A stretch of 64,000 bases of DNA from Lithospermum erythrorhizon (lineage: Eukaryota > Streptophyta > Magnoliopsida > Boraginales > Boraginaceae): contig JADFUC010001506.1 in the NCBI GenBank assembly GCA_019722365.1, positions 62,001 through 126,000 on the forward strand, in the 5' to 3' direction. Position numbers and translations under genes: made by a program. Of the stretch, positions 11,461-22,296 are shown one piece after another (positions within the stretch are counted from its first letter, which is position 1; every line of letters starts with the position of its first letter). Below the pieces are notes generated by a model. That model was not told the origin of the DNA and searched no databases. It saw nothing but the letters and a program-made list of their open reading frames with translations.

Positions 11461-13466
11461 TTTTATCATTAGTTACTAAGAAATATAAAAGTGATCGATT
11501 CGTTTGCCTTTAAATATATTTTTATAATATTATATTAGTTTCTTATACTTTTCACAATATAATTAAAGTAATTGACGATCAAAAGATAAATTAAAAAACA
11601 CAAAATTACAATTAAATGAATTTAATGGAATAATTTACTATAAACATTTCAAATTAATTTCCTGATATGAGTTATCAATTAAAAGATTTTATCATAATTT
11701 AATATTACATTGGAATTGAGGGATTATAAATTAAAACACACAATGCCACAATCTCATTGAGTTCGGCTAGTTAATCATGACTTTTAATTCCAATTATTGA
11801 TATTTTTGTTTTTATATTATTTAATCAAATTTTAATACTTTTTAATTGTGAGTTAAAAAAATATAATTTGTAATTCCACTACTACTAGATTAGAATTTCA
11901 ATCTATATAATTTGTAGTACTCATTATTAAGTTATCCATAAAATAGATATTCACTAAATAATTCAAGGGGCAAAAGGGCTAATGAGTGGATGATGTATTT
12001 GAATAGGAGATGACTTGAGTAAAGTATCAGTGCTAGCAATTGGTCGATTATGAATGCTTATTAAAATTTTAATATAATTTGTTCTTTTAAAATACAGAAT
12101 ATTTACAGCTGAAATATGTGATCCTTAAATATATAATCTGTCTTGAAATATGTCCGAGTATATTGTATTAACTACGTTACTTAAATGCTAAACTTTTATA
12201 ATCGCGATACTTGTAAAATTATAGGTATAATAATATATATTTATATATATTTATAAATTGACCTATAAGAAGCTTAAAATAAACTAAAAAAGTCTACAAC
12301 AATTTAAAAATTACAAATAAATCCTTTAAAAATCTTAAATAGAGACAAAATCTTAATATAACCTAACTTTCTACAACACTTGGTGAATGATTTTCGGATT
12401 ACTTTTTAAGGAACGCAATCTACCGAATCAAACTAATTAAATGAGATTATTAATCCACTTGCACCATCATATATTTATAATAATAATGAAGATTTAGATC
12501 TAGTCAAAGAGTAAAATGTCATAGTTATCCACTAGCTATAGCCTGCATTGCCGCATCAATTGTAAATTGCACTGCAGTAGGTTATTAATTAGAATATGGA
12601 GTAAATAATTACAACTTTCTTTCTTATGAGCTATGCCCCGATCAATTATAATTGTTTAGACTTTTTACTTACACAATAATACCTCATGGCAGTAGAAAAA
12701 TTAGGGGTATGAAGAAGTAAGAGATTCTTAAAATTTTGAAAATTATAATTTTATTATTATTATTTATTTATTTAAAGTTAAGTTGACCGTTCATAAATTT
12801 TTATATACATTTTATTTATATAATATTAATTAACTTTTACGCTCACATATAAAATTAACGATTAAAATCATGGCACAATTCTACTTTCTCCATCATCAGC
12901 CAGGCACAATAATTTAATATGCTCTCGATTGTGCATGACCTTTTAAATGACAGATCAAATTTATAACACCGAGTATGATAAATGTTGTCAAATACTAAAA
13001 TGTAATGAACAATTCAATTGTCACATCATATTTTTTAATTTGATTTTTAATTATCAACATTAATGAATTTTGGAGCTCCCATTTACACAGATAAGTTTAA
13101 TTTGTTCCAAACATCATATTTTAATAATAAAATATATTAAAATAATAATACTCGGTATTTGATATAAATCAAACATTTATGGGTCTTTTGGTCAACCAAG
13201 TTCAAAGTCAATGCACGAAAGATATTCTCCTGTCACCTTCCCAATCCCATTCCTCCACATCATCTCATCAACCAACGATTCGATCTCCCCTTTCCCTCTT
13301 CCCTCATAATCCAACGACAAAAAATTCTTATTCTAGACATACTCTTCCACGAAAACCTCCAAAACTCACCTCATTTAGGGCATTGATGTTACACTTTTAC
13401 TTCTTAATTATAACACTTCATTCTTCTATAATAATTATTTTTCATTCATGTTTATAGTTGAATTTC
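11461..13466. other. AT-rich intergenic DNA, no supported gene
   Basis: No protein family recognised. About 12065-12370 resembles about 29875-30170 (dispersed repeat listed separately). A 92-codon ATG-started frame at 13179-13457 is Ser/Pro/His-rich at first and hydrophobic at the end; I see no family match and do not call it a gene. Confidence 0.4.
12065..12370. repeat. Dispersed repeat, copy 1
   Basis: Begins attttaatataatttgttc followed by an AT-rich body, then near 12285 tctacaacaatttaaaaatt. The order and wording match 29875-30170 (tttgttcttttaagatataa... tctataaaaatttaaaaatt). The copies are diverged and no terminal repeats are visible. Type of element unknown. Confidence 0.45.
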
Positions 13467-13542
13467 ATTATCATTCATTTTTTTTTCAATCAATAAAATA
13501 TCATTAAAAATGACAAAACGTTAATAAAGAGTATAAAAGCAA

Positions 13543-13985
13543 CTAGATACTACAATCAGCAAGTAACGTTGCATATAACCAGTGGGGCGAAGTATCTAGC
13601 CAGACAACTTTCCTCTCCAATTCGTAATTCCAATGCGCCACCAAGTGTGCCGTATTGTTACCATTCCTTCTAGTGAATTGGAATTTTGCATCCATATTCC
13701 TTGACCATTCAAGCACATCCCAAATTATGACATCAACCTCGAGTGGTACTCCAATCTCTCCCTTTAGCATTTGAATGAGACTCTTTGCATTGCTCTCTAT
13801 TTCTATATGGTTCCATCCTCGATCTCTAGCAAATACCATTCATTCGCAGATTGCTAATGCTTCAACTACAACCGAGATATCTACCATGTCGAATGATTTG
13901 TGGATTGCACCCTTAAACTGACCTTGATCATCATGAACAACCACCCCAATAGAGCATTTCCTTATCTCTTTTTCCCATCCAGCAT
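13543..13985 (-). pseudogene. LINE RNase H-like domain remnant
   Basis: Minus-strand frames give NCDAGWEKEIRKCSIGVVV (about 13985-13920), then after a stop MVFARDRGWNHIEIESNAK and a second half ending in NGNNTAHLVAHW. This is the plant LINE RVT_3/RNase H pattern: N-C-D-G-A near the start, I-E-x-(D/N)-S/A in the middle, and R-x-x-N-x-x-A-H near the end. At least one stop separates the halves. Confidence 0.75.
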
Positions 13986-13991
13986 CACAGT

Positions 13992-14740
13992 TTATTTTAG
14001 TCCACTTAGTTGTACATTAAAAAGAACACAATGCCCCTCACCTTTGTAGCCTCTCCTCAAAAGATTATCCTGTGTTGGTAGTACATTATGAAGACATTTC
14101 CAGATAAAATATTTTACCTTCGGGGGGACCTGAAGATGCCACAGCTGTTTCCACCAAGGTTCCGAACTCAGTCCTGCACTCGATTCCCCTGTTTTCCCAC
14201 CATGGAGTTCCCCATTTTTTCGTAGTTCTCTTGCACTAAGATAGCCCGAGCAAGTTAAGTACACCCCACTCCTTGTATGATTCCAAACGATACGGTCTCG
14301 AATTCTATGCTTACGTACTCAGTGGGATAGCTAAGACGCGCTCCACATCTTCCCCTTCCAAGACCTGTCCGACTTTCTCTTTATCCCAATCACCCTCCAC
14401 AATGAGTTGGGACACCCACTTCGGTCCCTCTTGTTCAGCTGTCCTAATATGAAAATTAGTCCCCTGATACCCAAGGGTCTTTCCATATATCTATGTTCAT
14501 GATATCCCCAACACTCCACCTAACTCCTTTTTTTCAGAATTTTATTACCCTATAACAAACTCCGCCATCCAAAAGATGAATTAGATCCTACCTTGGCGTT
14601 AAGGAACGAACAATTACGAAAGTAACGACCTTTCAACACCTTGTAGAGAAGCGAAGCCTGTCTAGTCAATATTCGCCCACCTTGTCGAGCTAGTAGAGCA
14701 AGATTCATGCATTCCAAATCTTTAAAACCCATACCTCCTT
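13992..14740 (-). pseudogene. LINE zinc-finger/linker (zf-RVT-like) remnant
   Basis: Contains WKQLWHLQVPPKVKYFIWK followed by a CLHNVLPTQDNLLRRG-like segment (about 14160-14060), the usual zf-RVT wording of plant LINEs. Upstream is a GFKDLECMNLALLARQGGR-like segment (about 14730-14670), typical of the thumb/linker after reverse transcriptase. Frames are broken between them. Confidence 0.75.
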
Positions 14741-14951
14741 CATGCTTCGGTTGTGTAAGAACCTCCCATCGCTTCTAATGAATGCCTCTTTCTTTATCCA
14801 AGCCCGCCCACCAATACATTGTCATTGTCTTGTTAACCTCATCAAGAATCTCAATTGGTAATTTAAAGCAATTCATAACATAATTGGGTATAGTTGATGC
14901 CACTGATTTCAACAAGATTTCCTTTCCCACTTGAGACAACAACTTTCCCTT

Positions 14952-16152
14952 CTATCCCTTAACCCTGTCCTCCACTCTTGTACGAACAAATTTAAAGACT
15001 TCCTTCTTCGTTCTCCCAATTTGAGACGGTAAACCCAAATACTTGTCTTGGTCTTGTACCTCCACCATCCGTAAGATGTCTACTACCGACCTCATATTAC
15101 GTTCCCGGATTCTTTTCTCAAAGCTCACTGAGAATTTCCCCATGTTGACCTTCTGACCTGAAGCTAGTTCATAATCCTCCAAGATTTTAATCACAACTCT
15201 AGCTTCATCTACTGACGCCTTGCAAAAAATGAATGTATCATCCGCGAACAATATATTTGAAATGCTAGGACTTCCTCTATTAATCTTGATGCTCGTCAAA
15301 CATTTCCTCTCCTCGGTTTTCCTCAACATCGTTGTTAGCCCCTCTGGACACAAAAGAAATAAATATGACGACAAGGGGTAGACAAGGGATCCCCTGTCGA
15401 ATACCCCTTGTCGGCTTCAAGAAACCTTTAGGAACACCATTAACCAGAAAACCATATGTGACTGAAACCCAACTTAGACATAATAGCTATCAAAAAATTC
15501 CATTCAACTCTATCGTAAGCCTTACTCATATCCAATTCTAATGCCATAGAAGTATCTCGACCCGCTTTGTTATGATTCAAGTACTACAACAGATCATGGG
15601 CCAAAAGTATATTATCAGAGATAATACGGCCGGAAAGAAAAACACTTTGAGTTTTAGATATTATCTCCATAAGAACTGGTCTCAATCTATTAGCCATAAC
15701 CTTACAGATAATTTTCACTATAATATTACACAAACTAATATGTCTAATCTAAGTCATGTTCTGAGGAGATACAACCTTCGGGACCAAATATATATGAGGA
15801 TGATTAACTTTTTTAAGTAATTTGCAAGAATGAAAAAGCTATCGATAGCAGAAACAATATCAGAAGAGACAATGTGCCAATAAGTTTGAAAGAAATGTAC
15901 CGTCATCCCATCAGGGCCAGGAGACTTGTTTGTAGGCATGTCGAAGACCGCTACCTTGACCTCCTCACTAGTGATACGTCTGGTTAGCCTGGAGTTCATG
16001 GCCTCGGTTACTCGATTAGGTACATCACATACCGCCCGTTCCGGTACATAATTCACATTAGCCGAGAAGATCTTTTCGAAATATCCCAACACCAAAGCTT
16101 CGACCTCTTCAGCCCCCTCACGTCGAACCCCGTTCTCATCCTTTAAGACCAA
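14952..16152 (-). pseudogene. LINE reverse transcriptase remnant
   Basis: The N-terminal part (about 16152-15830) contains NKSPGPDGMTVHFFQTYW, the usual LINE RT fingers motif. The palm carries ILFADDTFIF at about 15250-15225; FADD is the catalytic YxDD-equivalent. The next part contains ASGQKVNMGKFSVSF and DKYLGLPSQIGR, the standard following motifs. The central segment (about 15830-15380) has lost its frame. An active enzyme is not expected. Confidence 0.85.
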
Positions 16153-16900
16153 TATCCTGTTCCTCCTCCTTCGAATGAAAGTAGAAGCGTGGAAAATTTA
16201 GTGTTTTTATCTCCTAGCTTAAGATACTGTACTTTAGCTTGCCAATAAACCTCTTCCTCACCCCATGCTAAATCCAATTTCTTCTCAATACTAACCATAT
16301 GGTCCCTATCGAACTCATCTGCCTCATAAGCATTTTGAAATCTCTCCTGAAGTTCTTCAATGCGAATCCTCGAGTTAAAGTTGTGGCCCTTGCACCATTT
16401 TATTATTGCCACCCCTCACATTTTTAATCTTTTCGCAAACTTGGAACCATCGAGAGCCCTGCACCTCCTTCTCCCATGTTGCCCTTATTATCTACTCACA
16501 CCCCTCTTTACCGATCCACCTCTTATAAAAAATAAACCGCCTTTTCACTTTAAGCTTATTCATCTCCGTATCTAACAAAAGTGGACAATGATCCTCTCCA
16601 ACCATTGCTAGATGAGATACCACCGAGTTGGGGTAGTTTACCCCCCAACTTGCATTGCATATCACTCGATCAAGTCTCATTTTTATACATGCAGGCCCAT
16701 CTCTCTTATTACACCCTGTGAATGGAGTACCCACAAAACCCAAGTCCAATCATTCCCCGCCGGAACAAAGTCTCACAAACATGCGCATCTTGTTACCTTC
16801 TGCTATTCCCCCTCCTTTTCCTTGTCCTCCAAGATATCATTAAAATCACCCACTATGCACCAACCAACATTATCCGGAGGAGCTTTTTGTAAGATTTGAT
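16143..16900 (-). pseudogene. LINE endonuclease (APE-type) remnant and linker
   Basis: About 16880-16800 reads WCIVGDFNDILEDKEKEG on the minus strand, the GDFN-x-I-L motif of APE-type endonucleases. 16749-16492 then reads MDLGFVGTPFTGCNKRDG, RLDRVICNASW and a VGEDHCPLLL segment (equivalent of the SDHCP catalytic motif). 16412-16143 is the linker to the reverse transcriptase. One or more frame changes occur near 16750 and 16490. Confidence 0.75.
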
Positions 16901-17239
16901 CAAGTTGATCATGTCAAATTTTGTAAATCCTGATTCACGTACACAAAATATCCTATGCTTTTGTTTACACGCACCATTAATCTCGGCTTTTATATGCAGT
17001 CGGACCGTATATACACCCAATAGTTATCTCATACCAAATTCTTTCCGGAAAATCCTGATACCCCCAATACCAACGGTTAACAATGACTAAATTCAAAAAC
17101 CTAACGTCTAAATAATTTTAGCATTTTTTCCTTGTTCTTACCGTTTCTAATGCTTTTTACCAGCTACATCACGGGAAATGGATCATTAAAACATCCTTGA
17201 TGACCCCAATGTTAGGGATTTTTACGTGCCTTGTGATTC

Positions 17240-19470
17240 AAGTATTCTCATTGGAAACAAAGGGGTCGATTTGGGTCGGCTACCTCCACCCTTTCATGAA
17301 TGTAACTCTTCAATTGTCGAGTCCCAATTGGATTCTCACCTCCTATATGATCCTCGTCCCCCACTGTAGATGAAGTTGTAACAATAACTCTTGTCTCATC
17401 TGTCGCACAGCTCTATTTATCCGCCTTGATACCCGTCCTTTGCACTTTCCCCACGTTTCGTAGTAGCCAAACTGACTCTTCTAGTTTTCCTTGTTGTCTG
17501 TCCCCCTCATGAACTCAAGGAACTATTGCCTCCCAATCCATATCCATATCCACAACTAAAAGCGTCGACACCTTCCAATTCAGTTATCGCTTTGTTCCCT
17601 CCTACAGTCAAACCCGTCATTTTCTTCCTCTTGCTTTGCCTTTTAATTCCACCCGTGCGTCCTCCGTGGTGTCCTTGTTCATAGTTTTTTACTTACGTCT
17701 CCGTATTTGTCTTTATGGTAACCCCCGTTTATTTATCTTCACTGCCTAACATCCTGATACCTCGTTGCAAAAAGCGAATCATGTAGTCCCCCATTTTCAT
17801 GAGTCTCCCCTACTTGTTTTCCTGTACGCTGTTGATTTGTAATATCCCAATAGCGCCCTCTTTGCTTTGCCATACTCCGGTAACCTCCTCCTTTGCTTGT
17901 CTTATGCTAACTAGTTACACTCCTTCCCCCCACACAAATTGTTGCGTATTAACCACCCTTTCTTGATAATGAAAGTTGCCCGAGTTCTCTTTCCCATACT
18001 CCCCCACCCTCATTGTTTTGCCATTTAGCTCGATGATTGCATAGTCTTGATTCTTTTATCCCTCTTCCTCGCGAAGACCCATGCGGTCGCCTACATGCTT
18101 CACTTACCGATCCCAGTACTTAAAAGTGACTCTTTCACTTTCGTACGTATCCTACTTGCTCAACGTTGTATCATCTTCCACATCCCCAATCATTAACATA
18201 GTTTCTTTCTCTTTTCTACTTGTGCCTTACTCTTTCCTTTCCTGCCCCCCAGAATATCATGCCTGTTCGTTCATAACTGCAGTCGATAAAGCTCTCTCCC
18301 TTATTCAATTAATGCATGTCTACTATTCTCCCTCATCTCCACCCGAATTAGTCGAACTCCCCGTCTCAAATGTATGGTCTTCCACAGCCTCAATGTTTCC
18401 TTTCTAGATTTATTGTTCTCCGTATCCACTCCACTTGATCCAAAGGCTTCACCACCATACCCCTTAAATTGTTTGTCATTACGAACCTCCCACGACGATT
18501 GTTTTGAAGTCTCCTTTCCCCATGTACAAACATCCATGGGTCGAACTTGTTGATCCTAGACATATTACGGGCTGCATCATCATACCTTGTGCTGAGAATA
18601 AGATTCATGTCAGCGTCTCGCGGTATAGACACGCATCATGATGTCCAAAGCGTCCCGCGGTATAGCTTCACGCGGCATGCGTATCACCACCGTTAGCACG
18701 TTCAATGCTCCTCTTATCGGCGAAGTACTTCCCCCGATGTATGCCCTATTGCGATACCGTATCGACATCATATACCCAGCGGTAAGTTCCAAATTTGTAC
18801 CTAGCATGATATATAATTCAAACTAATCTCTTCCAACGGTCTTTCCGCCTCCCACGGTCCTAAGACTATAACAAGCACCTCGAACAGCCACGGCTCCCCT
18901 TGCAAAACCTTTATCATTTGTGTTGCCTCTTGAAAAATGAAATGGAACAGGTTCGATCCCATATCAATAATTTGCAGATCATCGAACCCTCCCGATAGAG
19001 CCTTGAGAGACTCTTTAAAGGTCGGACATTAAATCTCCGTGATGTCAAAACCTTTCCCACCAAACTAAATTGAAATCTCATACACTATTTCCAAGCGTCA
19101 TAACGAATAATGATGCTTTGTCAATCTCTCTCCTACAGGTTGGGGTTGCCTGCCTTTCTTAGATCGGCTGCATGCTCGTTGGTAACGTGACGAGACGATG
19201 TATGTGTGCCTGCCAGGCAAGGTTGAGCAGTCTTAACCTAGGTGTGATTGAATGCCATTAGTGACCGTTGCGACCGCCATAGCAAACCCCCATAGTTGTG
19301 CTTGATGAGCATACACGCAAATAAAACAAACGAAAAATAACAACCTGAGGCAAGAAAAAAGAAATAACTAACCACAACATCACCTTGAAAAAACTCAAGA
19401 AATTGATGTCGATAGGAAGAAAAAGGGATAACACATGGAACCTTAGGCGAGAATCTACTTTGAACAAAGG
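17240..19470 (-). pseudogene. LINE ORF1-like region, heavily decayed
   Basis: Located between the endonuclease and the 5' end of the LINE, where ORF1 belongs. Short basic, Arg-rich minus-strand frames are present (about 18300-18830), but I could not recognise an intact DUF4283 or CCHC motif. The strings gcgtctcgcggtatag (about 18613) and gcgtcccgcggtatag (about 18650) show a small local duplication. Assignment is by position. Confidence 0.45.
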
Positions 19471-19611
19471 TTCAAAGTAAACGGAATCAAAGACATTCTT
19501 CTTGGAAAAGAAAATGTCGGCAGAGAAAAACCCTAAGGGTTTGACAGAGAAAAAGAATTATAAAATTTAGTTTAGAGTTTAGATTACCCTTATTGAAGAT
19601 ATTGTCATTCA

Positions 19612-20620
19612 TTAGATGTAAAATTAATTGGCATCATTCAACCGAGAATGCCCTATTAATTGAATTTCATCATCACCTTAACAAATTGTAACAGAGAATG
19701 CCATATTAATTGTAAATTTGTAATTGGTGATCCAATGTCCATTTAACCTTGGAGTGAATGGATGAAAAAACATATGTGTCAAATTGAACAATTAATTCAA
19801 AATATAACATTTCATCCAAAAATTACATGTGTTTGTTCTTAATTTTTCAATTTGTATTACATGTATTTTTTAATTCTCGAGAATCAAATGGAAAAATTAA
19901 GAACAAAATACAATTAGAAATGTCTATTAGAAATTTATTTTTAATTAAAAAAATAAATAACATGTATCATGATTTTAACAAATATGACATACAAAATGAC
20001 ACATAATATAATTCAAAGTGTGACATATGATAGGGAATATACATCATGTTACAACATATTAATAACTATTTAATACATTAGTTAAGATCGCGTACATATT
20101 TTATTTTTATTATATTTTTCAAATTAATTTTAAAACAAATATACCGTTCATAATATTAACAATGTATTTTAGATAATATCACACAAAATATATACATAAT
20201 AGATATTCCGTATTTGGAGCGGCATATATCTGATATTATAAAAGCATATATCGTGATTTTTAATGCGAATCTTATCAGAATTCAACCATGGTTAAGTACT
20301 TAAGTCGCCTAACGACACCATTCCATACATCACAGAACCTTCATATAATAAAACGAAATCCTTTCAAACCAGTTTAATTATCGTTTGATTTTGTTTGAAA
20401 TTGAGCTTTTAAGCCTCCGGTGTAATTATTAAAAAATATAAAATTTATATAATTAAGGTCGTCTTTTAAAATCTTTCGTAATATTAATTTTTATAATATA
20501 ATTAAAAAATAATTGAAGATTAAATATTTATTTCGATATGTGAAAAAAATCGATTAAAATATATTGGAAGGAGTATATAATACGGAGTATAATAAAATAA
20601 ATAAAAATAGACAATCTCTC
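19612..20620. other. Intergenic region upstream of the PI4K gene
   Basis: AT-rich, no coding evidence. Two short related passages (gagaatgccctattaattg at about 19645 and gagaatgccatattaattg near 19694) form a direct repeat. The string tacggagtataata lies near 20580. Confidence 0.4.
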
Positions 20621-20627
20621 TATAAAT
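20621..20627 (+). promoter_or_regulatory. Probable TATA box of the PI4K gamma gene
   Basis: tataaat in the context ctctctataaatacacaca, typical of plant core promoters. It would place the transcription start near 20650, ahead of a GA-rich leader and an inferred leader intron. The distance to the coding start (about 1.7 kb) is explained only if that intron exists. Confidence 0.5.
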
Positions 20628-20703
20628 ACACACAGATAAAACTCACTTTAGCCAGTGGTTTTATCTAGCTAAAAAGATTTAGTGAGAGAAAAGCAAATAT
20701 TCA

Positions 20704-20727
20704 AGAGAGAGAGAGAGAGAGAGAGAG
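20704..20727 (+). repeat. (GA)n tract in presumed 5' leader
   Basis: An uninterrupted run of about twelve GA dinucleotides. GA/CT tracts in plant 5' leaders are common and can bind BPC/BBR-type GAGA-binding proteins; that role here is inference. Confidence 0.8.
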
Positions 20728-20804
20728 TGTTCGGACAGGAGATTTTCAGTGGAGTATCACATGAATTAACACATTAATAATATTTGAGACTGAGATTTGA
20801 TAAG

Positions 20805-22266
20805 GTAATGAAATTGTTTTTTTTTTTTTTAAATTTGTGTGCTAAATATTATGGATTAATTGTGTTTACGCATTGGTGATTAACTTATTAATGTGTTGAT
20901 CTTGTTTTTGTGCTGTTAAGTGTTTTTTTTTTTTTGGTATTCATAAATGAGGAAATCCAAATGAAGATTGTTTATGTTACAATTTGTTTGTCAATTTAAA
21001 ATAAAAAATAAAACACATGTAATAATCTTTTAACGGAGTGTAAGAGTGTCGCATAAAATGTAACAAATGATCAAGCTTACGTTGTGATACAAGAGAGATC
21101 GTCGTACAAAGTGTAACTAAGGATCCATTGCCATAAATTCTTCGTGTTGTGTTTTTTTCTTAAAAATGAAATAAAAAAGAAGATGCTTTTATGTTTTGGA
21201 ACATATTATTACATATTTAACTTATTAGAGTGTATGTGTTTATATGTCATTATTTCTATGAATATAGGTTTTTCCTGTCAAACTATTGTATGTTTCTGTT
21301 ATTTTTGTGTTATATGATTCTGTTTAGAGTTGTCCTCAAGAATCTTAAAAAACTCGCCATCGATTCTTCTTCGTAAAGAGAGTAGATCGTTTGTTACACT
21401 ATACTTTCTAGACTTGCTTTGCTTAAGATCATGACATGTCACATGTGACATACTTATAATTTATAAAATAATGACATTTGTCACGATCTTAATCAAGTGT
21501 AACATACGATCAAGAGTCCTTTAGTAAACTGGTTTTGGTTGTATTTAACATGTATGTGTGTTTAATGGATTAGTTAACTAGAATAGAGGAGGATCTAGTT
21601 GAATTTTCAAGATCTCATAAAGGGTTATGAATGATTCATTAGTTTTTAGCTTATTTGGCAATTTTCCCTGTGTATAATAAGTCTGTGTACCTCACTTAGG
21701 TCCATTCGAAATGATATCAAAGGCCAGTTTTTTATCCAATAAGCCAATCTCAGACTCTCTACCAAGTGATTTATGAAAGACTTATTTTGACTATATAAAT
21801 ATTTACTGTACGGATATGAAAAATATCGGAATATGTATTAGTGGACATGTTTTATTGATTTTATATTCATTTCTGGATTCAATTTGTTAGTGACAAATAA
21901 TTTTCTTGATCAAATGTGTCCTCACTATGTTGGAATGTTCTTTCAACGTAAAATGGTGTGTTGCTTGATGGATTTTCTTTGTTGTACAGGTTGTTTTGAA
22001 GCATCTCAGCTGCCATAGCGTATCGCTCGTTCAACCTAGGGATAAGTATCATATTTTTGTCCACTTTGGATTGTTGGTTCTGCTATAGTGTTGTGGTTTT
22101 CTCACTGACGACTTGTGCACTGGTGGGGTGCTCAGATTTGTGAGTTTCTTTTGCATGATAATCCTGGATTTGGGTTTATTTCTGGTCCACTCGCATTCAG
22201 CTCCTGAGTTTAGTGGATTTCTGAAAGAGGGGGAGAGGATCTCTTTTGTCGCCATCTCTGTTGCAG
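20805..22266 (+). other. Inferred 5'-leader intron of the PI4K gamma gene
   Basis: A donor AAG|GTAATG sits at 20805 and a strong acceptor, ctctgttgcag, ends at 22266, 30 bases before the start codon. The interval is T-rich, has no coding potential, and lies between the TATA box and the coding exon. Gamma-type plant PI4K genes are known for uninterrupted coding exons preceded by a leader intron. A second small leader exon (for example after gttgtacag at about 21988) is possible. The donor choice is the weaker half of this call. Confidence 0.5.
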
Positions 22267-22296
22267 GCTGTGAGAAGTGTCAATTGTTATCCTTAT

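Larger units (their letters stand above)
13478..19600 (-). mobile_element. L1-type LINE, near full length, inactive
   Basis: A non-LTR retrotransposon lying on the minus strand. In transcription order it holds a decayed ORF1-like region (about 19470-17250), an endonuclease (about 16880-16490), a reverse transcriptase (about 16150-14900), a zinc-finger/linker region (about 14740-13990) and an RNase H-like domain (about 13990-13543). Its 3' end ends ...tgattgaaaaaaaaa read on the minus strand, an A-tail seen as the T-run at 13478-13486. The sequence before the tail, attatcattca (13467-13477), is matched at the other end by attgtcattca (19601-19611), a one-mismatch target duplication. Numerous stops and frameshifts make it dead. 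Confidence 0.8.

Noticed and set aside
13179..13457. ATG-started 92-codon frame
   Set aside because: Composition matches its local pyrimidine-rich DNA, there is no domain, and no partner exon is evident.
22246..22296. PI4K start 17 codons upstream
   Set aside because: That start is a TTG and the stretch runs through a strong splice acceptor ending at 22266; family N-termini match from MPRELDSPVQTQM.
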